Source: JAQBQB01 sp963757185 (GTDB lineage: Bacteria; Gemmatimonadota; Gemmatimonadetes; Gemmatimonadales; Gemmatimonadaceae). From it: 64,000 nucleotides of DNA. Made by a program: the position numbers and the translations under genes. Within the stretch, counting starts at the first letter, position 1, and each line of letters begins with the position of its first letter. Where the stretch lies: NCBI GenBank assembly GCA_963757185.1, contig CAVWQI010000002.1, forward strand, positions 496,001-560,000. Reading direction: 5' to 3'. This document shows positions 6,929 to 15,568 of the stretch, piece after piece. Under the pieces are notes generated by a model. It was given only the letters and a program-made list of their open reading frames with translations, was not told the origin of the DNA and made no database searches.

Positions 6929-9064
6929 ATGACCTCTCACCCTCGACCGGAAGGCAGTGCCGCGAGCGATCCACCGCCCGCGCGCTCCGCGTCCGGTTCG
7001 CAACAACCCAGTTCCCTCCCGCAACAATCCGCTTCCGCCGGACCGACGACGCCGCTTCCTCTTCCGGGGAGCGCGCCGGCGGCCACAGGCACGACCACCG
7101 GCTTCCACGCTGCGGCGATTCCGCAGCGGACGCCGGTCGAGACGAATCCGCGCGGAAGGCGACTCGGGCTGCTTTCGCTGACCGCGCTCGGCATCGTCTA
7201 CGGCGACATCGGCACCAGCCCGCTGTACGCGCTCCAGCAGTGCTTCAACTCCAAGGAGCACACGATCCCGCCGACGACGGCCAACGTCTACGGCGTGCTC
7301 TCGCTGATCGTGTGGCTGCTCGTGCTCGTCGTCGCGGTGAAGTACATCGTGTTCATCATGCGCGCGGACAATCGCGGCGAGGGCGGGATTCTCGCGCTCC
7401 TCGCGCTGATCCTGCAGCAGGAGCGCCGCTCGCTGTCGCGACGACGGATCATTCTCGTCGGACTCGGGCTGTTCGGCGCGGCGCTGCTGTACGGCGACGG
7501 GATGATCACGCCGGTGATCTCGGTGCTCGGCGCTGTGGAAGGCCTGAACGTCGTCACGCCGGCGTTCCAGAGCATGATCGTGCCGATCTCGGTGGTGGTG
7601 CTGCTGCTGTTGTTCACCGTGCAGCGGTTCGGCACCGGGCGGGTCGGAACCGCGTTCGGCCCCATCATGTGCGTATGGTTCGTGGCGATCGGCGGGTTGG
7701 GACTCTGGGAAATCGCCAAGGAGCCGCGCATCCTCGCCGCCCTGAATCCGCTGCACGGGTTATGGTTTTTCGCTGCCAACGGCCGCATCGGGTTTCTCAC
7801 GCTGGGCGCGGTCGTGCTGGCGGTGACCGGCGCCGAAGCGCTTTACGCGGACATGGGACACTTCGGCAAGCGGCCGATCCGCCTGGCCTGGTTCGTCCTC
7901 GTGATGCCGGCGCTGCTGCTCAACTACTTCGGCCAGGGCGCGATCCTGCTGCGGAATCCGGCGGCCGTCGCGAACCCCTTCTATTTCCTCGCCCCGCGCT
8001 CGATGCTCGTGCCGCTGGTCGTGCTGGCGACCGCCGCCGCGGTGATCGCATCGCAGGCGTTGATCTCTGGCGCCTTCTCGCTCACGCGACAGGCGGTGCA
8101 GCTCGGCTACTCGCCGCGCGTGACGATCCTGCACACATCGCGCAGCGAGGCCGGCCAGATCTACGTGCCGGAGATCAACAATATCCTGACGATCGGCTGT
8201 GTCGTGCTCGTCGTGGCGTTCGGCTCGACGACGGCGATCGGGGCCGCGTACGGCATCGCCGTCACCGGCACGATGGCGATCACGTCGCTGCTGTTCGCGG
8301 TCGTGGCGCGCTCTCGCTGGAATTGGTCGCTCTTCCACGTGCTGCCGATCATGATCGCGTTCCTCACCATCGACGTGTCGCTGTTCGCGGCGAACGTGAT
8401 CAAGATCTGGTACGGCGGCTGGGTGCCGATCGCCATCGCCATCGGCGTGTTCACGCTGATGAGCACGTGGAAGACGGGCCGCTACCTGCTCACCAAGACG
8501 CTCAACGCCGGCGCGCTGCCGCTCGACCTCTTCCTCGGTGACGTGGCGCGCCGCAAGCCGCTGCGCGTGCCGGGAACCGCCGTGTTCATGACGTCATCGA
8601 ACGAAGCCGTGCCCGTCGTGCTGCTGCACCACCTCAAGCACAACAAGGTGCTGCACGAGCAGGTGATCCTGATGTCGGTCGTGACGCACGAGGTGCCCGA
8701 GGTTCCCGCGGCGGATCGTGTGTCCGTCGAGAAGCTCGAGCACGGGTTTTATCGAGTGACGGCCGGCTACGGATTCATGGAGTCGCCCAACGTGCCGGAG
8801 ATCCTCCAGCACGCGCGCGATTTCGGGATCAAGGCCAAGCGCAACGAGACGACTTTCTATCTCGGGCGAGAGCGCGTGATCGTGGCCGACGGCAAGGCGC
8901 GCACCGAGTCGCGGCGTCCCCCCGAAGGCATTCCGCTTCCCACCATGTCGCGGTGGCGGAAAAAGCTCTTCGTCATCATGTCGCGCAACGCGCGGTCGGC
9001 GACCGAGTTCTTCGGCATCCCGCCCAACCGCGTCGTCGAGCTGGGAGCGCAGGTCGAGTTCTGA
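6929..9064 (+). CDS. kup: Kup-family potassium uptake transporter
   Basis: 711-residue proton-coupled K+ transporter of the KUP/HAK/KT family in the cytoplasmic membrane. About 70 Pro/Ser/Ala-rich, probably disordered residues precede the core. The signature LTALGIVYGDIGTSPLYAL starts the first of about 12 helices, and YGDGMITPVISVLGAVEGL and TGAEALYADMGHFGKRPI are further family motifs. The C-terminal cytoplasmic domain ends with STEFFGIPPNRVVELGAQVEF-like residues typical of bacterial Kup. I chose ATG 6929 because the longer frame would run through the terminator at 6831-6863. No ydaO-type riboswitch pattern is recognisable in front of it. Confidence 0.95.
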   Translation: MTSHPRPEGSAASDPPPARSASGSQQPSSLPQQSASAGPTTPLPLPGSAPAATGTTTGFHAAAIPQRTPVETNPRGRRLGLLSLTALGIVYGDIGTSPLYALQQCFNSKEHTIPPTTANVYGVLSLIVWLLVLVVAVKYIVFIMRADNRGEGGILALLALILQQERRSLSRRRIILVGLGLFGAALLYGDGMITPVISVLGAVEGLNVVTPAFQSMIVPISVVVLLLLFTVQRFGTGRVGTAFGPIMCVWFVAIGGLGLWEIAKEPRILAALNPLHGLWFFAANGRIGFLTLGAVVLAVTGAEALYADMGHFGKRPIRLAWFVLVMPALLLNYFGQGAILLRNPAAVANPFYFLAPRSMLVPLVVLATAAAVIASQALISGAFSLTRQAVQLGYSPRVTILHTSRSEAGQIYVPEINNILTIGCVVLVVAFGSTTAIGAAYGIAVTGTMAITSLLFAVVARSRWNWSLFHVLPIMIAFLTIDVSLFAANVIKIWYGGWVPIAIAIGVFTLMSTWKTGRYLLTKTLNAGALPLDLFLGDVARRKPLRVPGTAVFMTSSNEAVPVVLLHHLKHNKVLHEQVILMSVVTHEVPEVPAADRVSVEKLEHGFYRVTAGYGFMESPNVPEILQHARDFGIKAKRNETTFYLGRERVIVADGKARTESRRPPEGIPLPTMSRWRKKLFVIMSRNARSATEFFGIPPNRVVELGAQVEF

Positions 9065-9073
9065 CCGGGAGCT

Positions 9074-9107
9074 CTCGGCGCCGCGACGAGTCGTCGCGGA
9101 CGCCGAG
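9074..9107. terminator. Long hairpin between convergent kup and PDZ genes
   Basis: Arms CTCGGCG (9074-9080) and CGCCGAG (9101-9107) enclose CCGCGACGA/TCGTCGCGG (9081-9089, 9091-9099), giving about 16 paired bases with one bulge and almost no loop. There is no clear T tract. The 57-base convergent gap suggests a shared transcription stop. Confidence 0.5.
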
Positions 9108-9121
9108 ATCCCAGACTGCTC

Positions 9122-10132
9122 TCACCACGACACGCGGTTGCCGAACATGAAGCCGCGTCCGAATCCGCTGAGCGCGCCGCCAACGGCAGCGTTGGTGGCG
9201 ACCCGCGCGCCCTCGAGCGCGCTTCGCACCTTGTCGCCGATCTCCTCGCCGTTGATCTCGATCCGGCCGCCGGGGACTCTCGTCACCGACGGCAGAAGCA
9301 CGTTGTCGCCGCCGATGATCGTCATCGCTCGGTTGCGGCGGGGCAGATCGGCCGCGCGGACCGCCTTCACCGTGACGTTCTTGTACTGACCGTTGTAGTA
9401 GATCCGCAGCGTCGCGTCGTCCCCGGCTTTGAGCTTCGATACTTCGCGCTCGAATCGCGACACGTTCGACGTTCGGAACATGGTTTCATCTTCGTCGCCG
9501 GCGCGCGCTCGCACGTCGACGTTGTTGATCGACGCGATGCGGCTTCCCTCTTCGATTCCGGCCTTTGCGGCCGGACCGGATTCGTCGAGGCCGATCACGA
9601 ATACGCCGATCGTATCGCGGCGGCTGCCCGTGCTGGCGAGTTGGAGCCCGAGCGTCGCCCGGTCCTCCCAGGTGCGGCGCGCCATCGACTCGTACAGCGA
9701 ATCGGACGACACGGTTTTCACCTTCACCGATTTCGTCTGACCGCTGGCGTAGACGTGCAGGTCGACCTCGTCGCCGGGCTTGAGCTTGTCGATCTCGCGC
9801 GTGAGGCGGCGAGTCATTACGCCGGCCATGTCCTCGTCGCCGACGTCGGCCGGCGCGAGCTTGAGGCTCACACCGTTGACCGAGGCGATCCGGTTCCCTT
9901 CCTCGATGCCGGCCTTCTCGGCGGGGCTCCCCGTTCGAACGGAGTTGACGAGCACGCCGAGCGTGTCGCGGCTTGACGCCGCACCGGACGTGGTGATTCC
10001 GATGACGGCTTGCGGCTGGCCGATCAGGGACATTCGGTACGGACCGGGCTCGATACGCATCGCGCGCGGCGGATTTTGCGCCGCGAGCGCGCCGGCGGCC
10101 AGCAGCGCCGGACTCAAAGCAATCAGTCGCAT
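9122..10132 (-). CDS. Exported protein with two PDZ domains
   Basis: 336 residues with a signal peptide (MRLIALSPALLAAGALAAQ). Two tandem PDZ domains follow at about residues 40-135 and 150-260. Each carries the loop seen in SPAEKAGIEEGNRIASVNGV and GPAAKAGIEEGSRIASINNV. The two repeats are clearly duplicated: DTLGVLVNSV/DTIGVFVIGL and LKPGDEVDLHVYASGQ/LKAGDDATLRIYYNGQ. No protease triad is present, so it is not a DegP/HtrA enzyme; it probably binds C-termini or acts as an envelope scaffold. The C-terminal 60 residues include a small glycine-rich region (GGALSGFGRGFMFGN). Divergent from the ferritin/VIT1 gene. Confidence 0.88.
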   Translation of the reverse strand: MRLIALSPALLAAGALAAQNPPRAMRIEPGPYRMSLIGQPQAVIGITTSGAASSRDTLGVLVNSVRTGSPAEKAGIEEGNRIASVNGVSLKLAPADVGDEDMAGVMTRRLTREIDKLKPGDEVDLHVYASGQTKSVKVKTVSSDSLYESMARRTWEDRATLGLQLASTGSRRDTIGVFVIGLDESGPAAKAGIEEGSRIASINNVDVRARAGDEDETMFRTSNVSRFEREVSKLKAGDDATLRIYYNGQYKNVTVKAVRAADLPRRNRAMTIIGGDNVLLPSVTRVPGGRIEINGEEIGDKVRSALEGARVATNAAVGGALSGFGRGFMFGNRVSW

Positions 10133-10238
10133 AACTCCTCGTGAAATCGTGGGTGTGCGACCTGTGAGTCACGCCGATGGCGGATCAGGGTTTACCGGGC
10201 GACTTCCGTCCGCGTTCCCGCACGACCTACCTTGAGAC

Positions 10239-11393
10239 ATGGCCCAGGCCCCCCCCGCCCCCCCGCCGTCGTCCAAACGCACCCCTGACCTCCACACCTT
10301 CCATCACCATTGGCAGGACGAGGCGGACGCGGCGTACCTGTACCGGCTTCTCGCCGACGCGGAGAAGGATCCGAAGAAGAGCGACCTGTATCGACGACTC
10401 GCCACGGTCGAGGACCGGCACGTCGAGATCTGGGCGCGGCTGCTTCGCGAGCACGGCGGCGACCCCGGGACGTTCCGGCCGAGTGCGCGTACGAGGATCT
10501 TGGCCGGGCTTGGCAACATGCTCGGGCCGGGATTTCTGCTGCCGATGCTGCTGTCGGAAGAAGGCCGCGAGGTCAAGAGCTACCTCGACATGCACCGGCG
10601 CACGGCGCGGGGCGCACCGGGCGCGTCGGAGTCGCTGCAACTGGCGCGCGAATCCGCCGAACACGCGACGACGCTCACCCACATCGCCGGGCGGAGCGGC
10701 GAGCCGTGGCACCGGACCGAGTCCGGCGGCTTTCTGCGGAACGTCGTCTACGGATTCAACGACGGGCTGACGGCGAACTTCGGTCTCGTTGCCGGCGTGA
10801 TCGGCGCGTCGGCGGTGGCAGCGCATCACACGGTCATCGTGGCCGGCGTGGCGGGACTTATCGCAGACGCGTTGTCGATGGGATCGAGCGGCTACCTCGC
10901 CGCGAAGAGCGAGCAGGAGGTGTACGCCAACGAGATCGCGATGGAGCGCGACGAGATCGCGCTCATGCCCGACGTGGAGCGCGACGAGCTGGCGTTGATC
11001 TACGAGACGAAAGGCATGTCGGCCGACTCCGCGCTCGCGCTGGCGACCGAGGTGATGGCCGACCCGAAGCGGATGCTCGACGAGCAAGTGCAGGAGGAGT
11101 TGGGGATCGGCGAGCCGCACATGTCGCCGCTGCGCGAAGGATGGGTGACCGGCCTGGCGACGGCCGTCGGTGCGTTCATCCCAGTATTTCCATTTCTCGT
11201 ATGGTCCGGCGCCACCGCGGTGGCGCTGGCGTTCGCGATCTCGATGGCGTCGCACTGGATCGTGGGCGCGGCGCGGTCGGTGTTCACGGGACGCAGCGTG
11301 TTCCGGTCGGGCCTCGACATGTTCGTCGTCGGGCTCGGCGTCGCGGTCGTCGGGTATTTCGTTGGCGAGTGGATCGCGCGTCTCGTGGCGTAG
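10239..11393 (+). CDS. mbfA: MbfA-type fusion: ferritin-like domain plus VIT1/CCC1 membrane transporter
   Basis: 384 residues. The N-terminal 150 residues form an erythrin/ferritin-like four-helix diiron domain with paired ligands in WQDEADAAYLYRLLADAE, TVEDRHVEIW and ARESAEHATTL. The C-terminal part is a VIT1 domain: NVVYGFNDGLTANFGLVAGV, ADALSMGSSGYLAAKSEQEVY, and helices to the end. Proteins of this architecture (MbfA of rhizobia) export iron or manganese from the cytoplasm and protect against peroxide. Fur/Irr-type control is known elsewhere, but I see no recognisable box here. The start ATG 10239 is the only one that keeps the whole ferritin helix 1. Confidence 0.9.
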   Translation: MAQAPPAPPPSSKRTPDLHTFHHHWQDEADAAYLYRLLADAEKDPKKSDLYRRLATVEDRHVEIWARLLREHGGDPGTFRPSARTRILAGLGNMLGPGFLLPMLLSEEGREVKSYLDMHRRTARGAPGASESLQLARESAEHATTLTHIAGRSGEPWHRTESGGFLRNVVYGFNDGLTANFGLVAGVIGASAVAAHHTVIVAGVAGLIADALSMGSSGYLAAKSEQEVYANEIAMERDEIALMPDVERDELALIYETKGMSADSALALATEVMADPKRMLDEQVQEELGIGEPHMSPLREGWVTGLATAVGAFIPVFPFLVWSGATAVALAFAISMASHWIVGAARSVFTGRSVFRSGLDMFVVGLGVAVVGYFVGEWIARLVA

Positions 11394-11441
11394 CGGCTGT
11401 ACTTCCACCGCGGCCGTGGGCGGGCGGACAGGTGAGCGGCG

Positions 11442-14400
11442 TCAGCGTTTCTCGACGTCGCTCAGTCGCGCGAGCCGCTGCTTCACCTCGTTGACTTTGG
11501 GCTGAAGCTCGGGATCCGCGTTCTTCCACAGGTCGACGAACTTCACATAGTACGACGCGGCCTTCTGCTTGTCGCCTTTCGCTTCGTACAATTCGCCGAG
11601 GCGCTTGTACGTGCCGGCGAGATGGGTCATGTCGACGCGGTTCAAGCGATTCCAGAACGTCGTGGACGTGTATCGCTCGAACGCTGCGATCGCCGAGTCG
11701 GGCATGCCGGCGAGATCGAACGCGCGCCCGATGGCGGCGTCGAAACACGGTTGACAAGGGTCGACGGGGCCGTCGGGCCGGCGATCGCTCAATCGCACTT
11801 CTTCGACTGCCTCTCGAGTTTTGCGTTCGGCGATGTCGATCTCGGCGAGCGCGGCGTGGCGTGCGGGCTCCTGCGAGCGTCGAACGGTCGTGTCGCGCAC
11901 GTCGGCGTCGTACTGCGCCAGCACCGCACGCGCCTTGTCGGGGCGGTTGGCGAGTGCGTAGATGCTCGCGATTTCGAAGTCGCTCCGCTGGTCGACGGGC
12001 AGTGTGCGCAACGGCGTGCGCGCGATGGCACTGTCGAGGGTGGCCACGGCGCGTGCCGGTTGCTCGCGAAACCAGATGTCGACCCGCGCGCCTTCGGTGG
12101 CCGCCTGGAGCGGCGGCGCGGGAACGCCGAGTGCGGCGTTTTCGGTTACCGATTGTTGGCGCAACTTGGCGGCGTCGGCCAGACGGCCGTGCGTGAGCGC
12201 GACGGCGGCGAACGTCTCGTCGAACCGTTGACGAATCAACGGGCTGCTCGATGACGCGCGCACCGGCGTCATCTTGGCCACCGCCGAGTCGAACAACCCT
12301 TTTCCGAGGTCGATCTGTCCGATCACGCTCTGGGTCACGGGCGTCCCCGGGAAACGTCGCTGCATCTCCGATTCGACAGCGGCCGCGTCGTCGAACCGGC
12401 CCTGACTGACCAGGTTTCGCAGCAGATTGCCGTACTGCAGGGTGGCGTCGGGCGCCAAGGCCACGCTGCGCCGGTAGGCGGACTCCGCTGGAGCCCAGGC
12501 CCGCCGGCCGTCGAGACGCAAGCCGAGGTTGTTGTACATCGTGTAGTCGGTCGGATACCGCGCGATGTAGTCCTGTAGCGCCGCGACCTCGCGGCTGCGG
12601 TCGCGCGCCGGACCTCCGAAATAGGCTGCCGTCGTGAGGAGGCGCTCTCGTTCGGTGAGGTGGTCGCGGAAACGGTACGCCTTCGCATACGCCGAATCCT
12701 GTTTGTCGCGCGACACGCGCAGGTTGCTGTACGCGACTCCCAGACTGCGATACGCCATCGCGAACGTCGAATCGATGGCAACCGCTTGTTCGAGCAGCGA
12801 GATCGATTTGGCGAAATCGCCCTCGATGTTGTTGGCGCGGCGCGCCTCGGCCAGTTTCCGGAGCGCGTCGAGCGACGTCGTCGTGTATTGCTCGAGCGGA
12901 GGCTCGGCGTGCACCGTCTTGAGTGACTCGCCCATCTTGCCGCGCAACTCGCGAACGAGTTTGTCGAGCGTCGGCAAGAGCTCCCTGAGCGCGTCGGCCG
13001 TCTCGTGAAACGACGCGAGCTCGGTGCCTGAGTCCGCCGTGACGAGGCGGAGCGACACGACGAACCCCGAGGCGAGCGGCGTGATGTCGCCGTCGACCAC
13101 GGCCTTGGCACCTTCGCGCTGCGCGATCTCGCGTCCGACCGGGAGGTCGACGCGACTCGTCGCCGGACGCTGCATTCGGCGCAACGCGGCGGCGACCGTC
13201 GCCGGGGGCATGATCGTGAAGACGTTCGACTGACCGAGCTCCGTGCGAACCGCTTCCGTCACGACGGTCGAGAGCGACGAGTCCGCGCCCTTCACGGCGA
13301 AGTCCGTTACGAGCACGCGATCGCGCGCCGAGAGACGCCCGGCGGCGAGGAGCGATCCCGCGGGACCGATGCCGAGTGCGCGCAGCACCATGAACACGCC
13401 GATCAGCACGACGAACCCGCCGACCGCGTACACGCCGCCCATCGCCGCGCGCCGCCACGACAAGTGCGGGCTCGCCTTCATCGCTATCGTCGCCACCGTG
13501 CCGTGCGCGAGCGACGGCGTGCCGCCCGGCGTGAAGGTCGGCGACACCATCACCGAACGGCGCGCGACGTACTGCGCGTACGCCGTGAGCAGGATGACCG
13601 GGAGACCGAGCGCCATCAGAACCAGTGCGCCGGGAAAAACCCAATCCGGCAACCCGATGCCCACGATGGCCGCCTTGGCCACAACCGCCACGACGACGAA
13701 CGCCGCTGCGTAAACGGCGAGCGCCTTGCGCAACATGCCGCGCCCGCCAAGGAGAATCGCCGGCATCGACACTTGCCCGGCGTCGCTGATCGGTGTGTCG
13801 AGCGCGGCGAGCAGATCCGACGCCGACTGTGGCCGCGCCGCCGCGTCCTTTTCCAAGCAACGCATCACGAGCGCGCCGAGCATCGGCGGCACGTCGGGAC
13901 GCAACTCGGCGATCGGCTGCGGCTTCTCGCTCATGTGCGCGGCCATGAGCCGCTGCGGAGTGCGATTCGTAAATGGCGGCTGGCCCGTGATCAGCTCGTA
14001 TGCCATGCAGCCGAACGAATAGATGTCGGCCCGCTGGTCGATGTCGGGATCGCCCGCCGCTTGTTCGGGCGAGATGTACGCCGGCGTGCCGATGGACGTG
14101 CCGAGTTGGGTCAACGTGGCGCCGTCGCCCGACGCGGTGCGCGACGCCGAGATGGCCTTGGCGATGCCAAAGTCGGTGACGACCGCGGCGCCGCCGGAGA
14201 GAAGGACGTTGTCCGGCTTGATGTCACGGTGGACGATGCCTCGCTCGTGCGCGTACGCGAGCGCGCGAGCGACGTCGCGCAGCACGCTCACGGCCTGCGA
14301 GACCGGCATCGCCCCCGAGACGCGAAGATGCGCGCGCAAGCTCTCGCCTTCGACGAACGGCATCGTGTAGTACGGCACGCCGCCCGACTCGCCGGCGTTC

Positions 14401-14633
14401 AGTATCGGGACGATGTTCGCCTGTTGCAGCGACGCCGCGAGTTGAATCTCCCTCTCGAACCGTTCGGCGCTGATGCCTTGCGCCAACTCGGGCGAGAGCA
14501 CCTTGACGACGACCTGGCGATGCAGGCGCGTCTCATCCGCAACGAACACGCGAGACATCCCGCCGCCGCCGAGTTCGCGTTGCAGGGTGTACGAGCTGCC
14601 GAGCGTCGATTGGAGTTGTTCGCGCAGATTCAC
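11442..14633 (-). CDS. Membrane Ser/Thr protein kinase with C-terminal TPR region
   Basis: 1063 residues. The Hanks-type kinase domain spans about 15-275: glycine loop LGGGGMSRVFVA, ATP lysine K44, catalytic HRD with D137 (GIVHRDIKPDNVLL), and DFG with D154. Several hydrophobic segments follow at about 305-440 (AVYAAAFVVVAVVAKAAIVG, VYAVGGFVVLIGVFMVLRAL). An extracytoplasmic domain and TPR-like helical repeats reach the end (DSTFAMAYRSLGVAYSNLR, FDDAAAVESEMQRRF, DKARAVLAQYDADV). This architecture is strongly expanded in Gemmatimonadota and Acidobacteriota, usually without a known substrate. Convergent with the mbfA-like gene. Confidence 0.93.
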   Translation of the reverse strand: MNLREQLQSTLGSSYTLQRELGGGGMSRVFVADETRLHRQVVVKVLSPELAQGISAERFEREIQLAASLQQANIVPILNAGESGGVPYYTMPFVEGESLRAHLRVSGAMPVSQAVSVLRDVARALAYAHERGIVHRDIKPDNVLLSGGAAVVTDFGIAKAISASRTASGDGATLTQLGTSIGTPAYISPEQAAGDPDIDQRADIYSFGCMAYELITGQPPFTNRTPQRLMAAHMSEKPQPIAELRPDVPPMLGALVMRCLEKDAAARPQSASDLLAALDTPISDAGQVSMPAILLGGRGMLRKALAVYAAAFVVVAVVAKAAIVGIGLPDWVFPGALVLMALGLPVILLTAYAQYVARRSVMVSPTFTPGGTPSLAHGTVATIAMKASPHLSWRRAAMGGVYAVGGFVVLIGVFMVLRALGIGPAGSLLAAGRLSARDRVLVTDFAVKGADSSLSTVVTEAVRTELGQSNVFTIMPPATVAAALRRMQRPATSRVDLPVGREIAQREGAKAVVDGDITPLASGFVVSLRLVTADSGTELASFHETADALRELLPTLDKLVRELRGKMGESLKTVHAEPPLEQYTTTSLDALRKLAEARRANNIEGDFAKSISLLEQAVAIDSTFAMAYRSLGVAYSNLRVSRDKQDSAYAKAYRFRDHLTERERLLTTAAYFGGPARDRSREVAALQDYIARYPTDYTMYNNLGLRLDGRRAWAPAESAYRRSVALAPDATLQYGNLLRNLVSQGRFDDAAAVESEMQRRFPGTPVTQSVIGQIDLGKGLFDSAVAKMTPVRASSSSPLIRQRFDETFAAVALTHGRLADAAKLRQQSVTENAALGVPAPPLQAATEGARVDIWFREQPARAVATLDSAIARTPLRTLPVDQRSDFEIASIYALANRPDKARAVLAQYDADVRDTTVRRSQEPARHAALAEIDIAERKTREAVEEVRLSDRRPDGPVDPCQPCFDAAIGRAFDLAGMPDSAIAAFERYTSTTFWNRLNRVDMTHLAGTYKRLGELYEAKGDKQKAASYYVKFVDLWKNADPELQPKVNEVKQRLARLSDVEKR

Positions 14634-14915
14634 GTCGTCGTGGATCCGGAACTGATGGGGGAGTCGCGCACTGAAAGTATGGGCCGAGCCGCGGCCCGGC
14701 TACCGGCGATCAGTACTTCCATCAGGGCACGGTCGCCCTCTCGATCCGCCTCTCAACGAAACGTGCGACCGACGGTAGATTGGGCGGCGCCCGGGAGCAC
14801 GCCTGTCTCAATCCGCACTCGCCCCTCGCTATGACGCTTCGGTCGATCCGATTCGCGTCGGCAAGAAACGACTGCCGGCTCCGTAAGCTCGATTTTCACT
14901 CGAGGTGATTCGTCG
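14634..14915. other. Divergent intergenic region between kinase and YbhB-like gene
   Basis: A 282-base gap between the kinase start (minus) and the lipoprotein start (plus). It must hold both promoters, but no convincing -35/-10 pair, operator dyad, RNA motif or conserved small frame is recognisable. Confidence 0.4.
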
Positions 14916-15530
14916 ATGAGATTTCGCCGCATATCGTTCGCGCCGGTCGCGATCGCCCTCGTGATGTCCTCGGCGTGCGGCGGCCAGACTCCGCCGGCCG
15001 CAACGGAGGTCGCGGCGAACACCCGCGCGCTGGTCGCGCTGCCGGCGAAAAACGGCGCGAAGGTCTCCGTGACGACGCCCGCGTTCAGCGACGGCGGCGA
15101 CATTCCGTTCGAGAACACGCAGTACAAGGGCAACGTCTTCCCCGGCCTGTCGTGGACGGCCGGTCCCGCGGGGACCAAGTCGTACGCCATCATCATGCAG
15201 GATACGGACGGCACCATGCGCAACTCCAATGGTCTACCGATTCTGCATTGGACGATGGCCAACGTTCCGGCAAACGTCACGAAGCTCGATGCCGGCATGA
15301 CGAAAGAGCCAGAGGGAGCCGTGTACGGTCCCAACGCCCGCGGAGCGAATCAACCGTACCTCGGTCCGCGCACGCCGCCGGGAGCGAAGCACCGCTATCA
15401 CATCCAGGTTTTCGCGCTCGACACGGTGCTTTCGGCCGATGCGCTCGCCTCGTACGAGTCGCTGATCGGAGCGATGAACGGCCACGTGCTCGCGAGCGGC
15501 GAAGTCGTGGGGCTCGGGCGGGCGATGTAG
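14916..15530 (+). CDS. YbhB/YbcL (PEBP-like) lipoprotein
   Basis: 204 residues of the phosphatidylethanolamine-binding protein/Raf kinase inhibitor-like family. A lipoprotein signal ends at VMSSACGG (Cys about residue 21), so the protein should be anchored in the envelope. Family motifs are FSDGGDIPFEN, GLSWTAGPAGTKSYAIIMQDTD (ligand pocket), ILHWTMANVP and the C-terminal GNxARGANQPYLGP-type loop followed by HRYHIQVFALDT. The substrate is unknown for bacterial members. Convergent with leuS, 38 bases apart. Confidence 0.92.
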   Translation: MRFRRISFAPVAIALVMSSACGGQTPPAATEVAANTRALVALPAKNGAKVSVTTPAFSDGGDIPFENTQYKGNVFPGLSWTAGPAGTKSYAIIMQDTDGTMRNSNGLPILHWTMANVPANVTKLDAGMTKEPEGAVYGPNARGANQPYLGPRTPPGAKHRYHIQVFALDTVLSADALASYESLIGAMNGHVLASGEVVGLGRAM

Positions 15531-15568
15531 CCGGAGCCGCCCCGAGCAGCCGCCCGAGCGCGACGCAC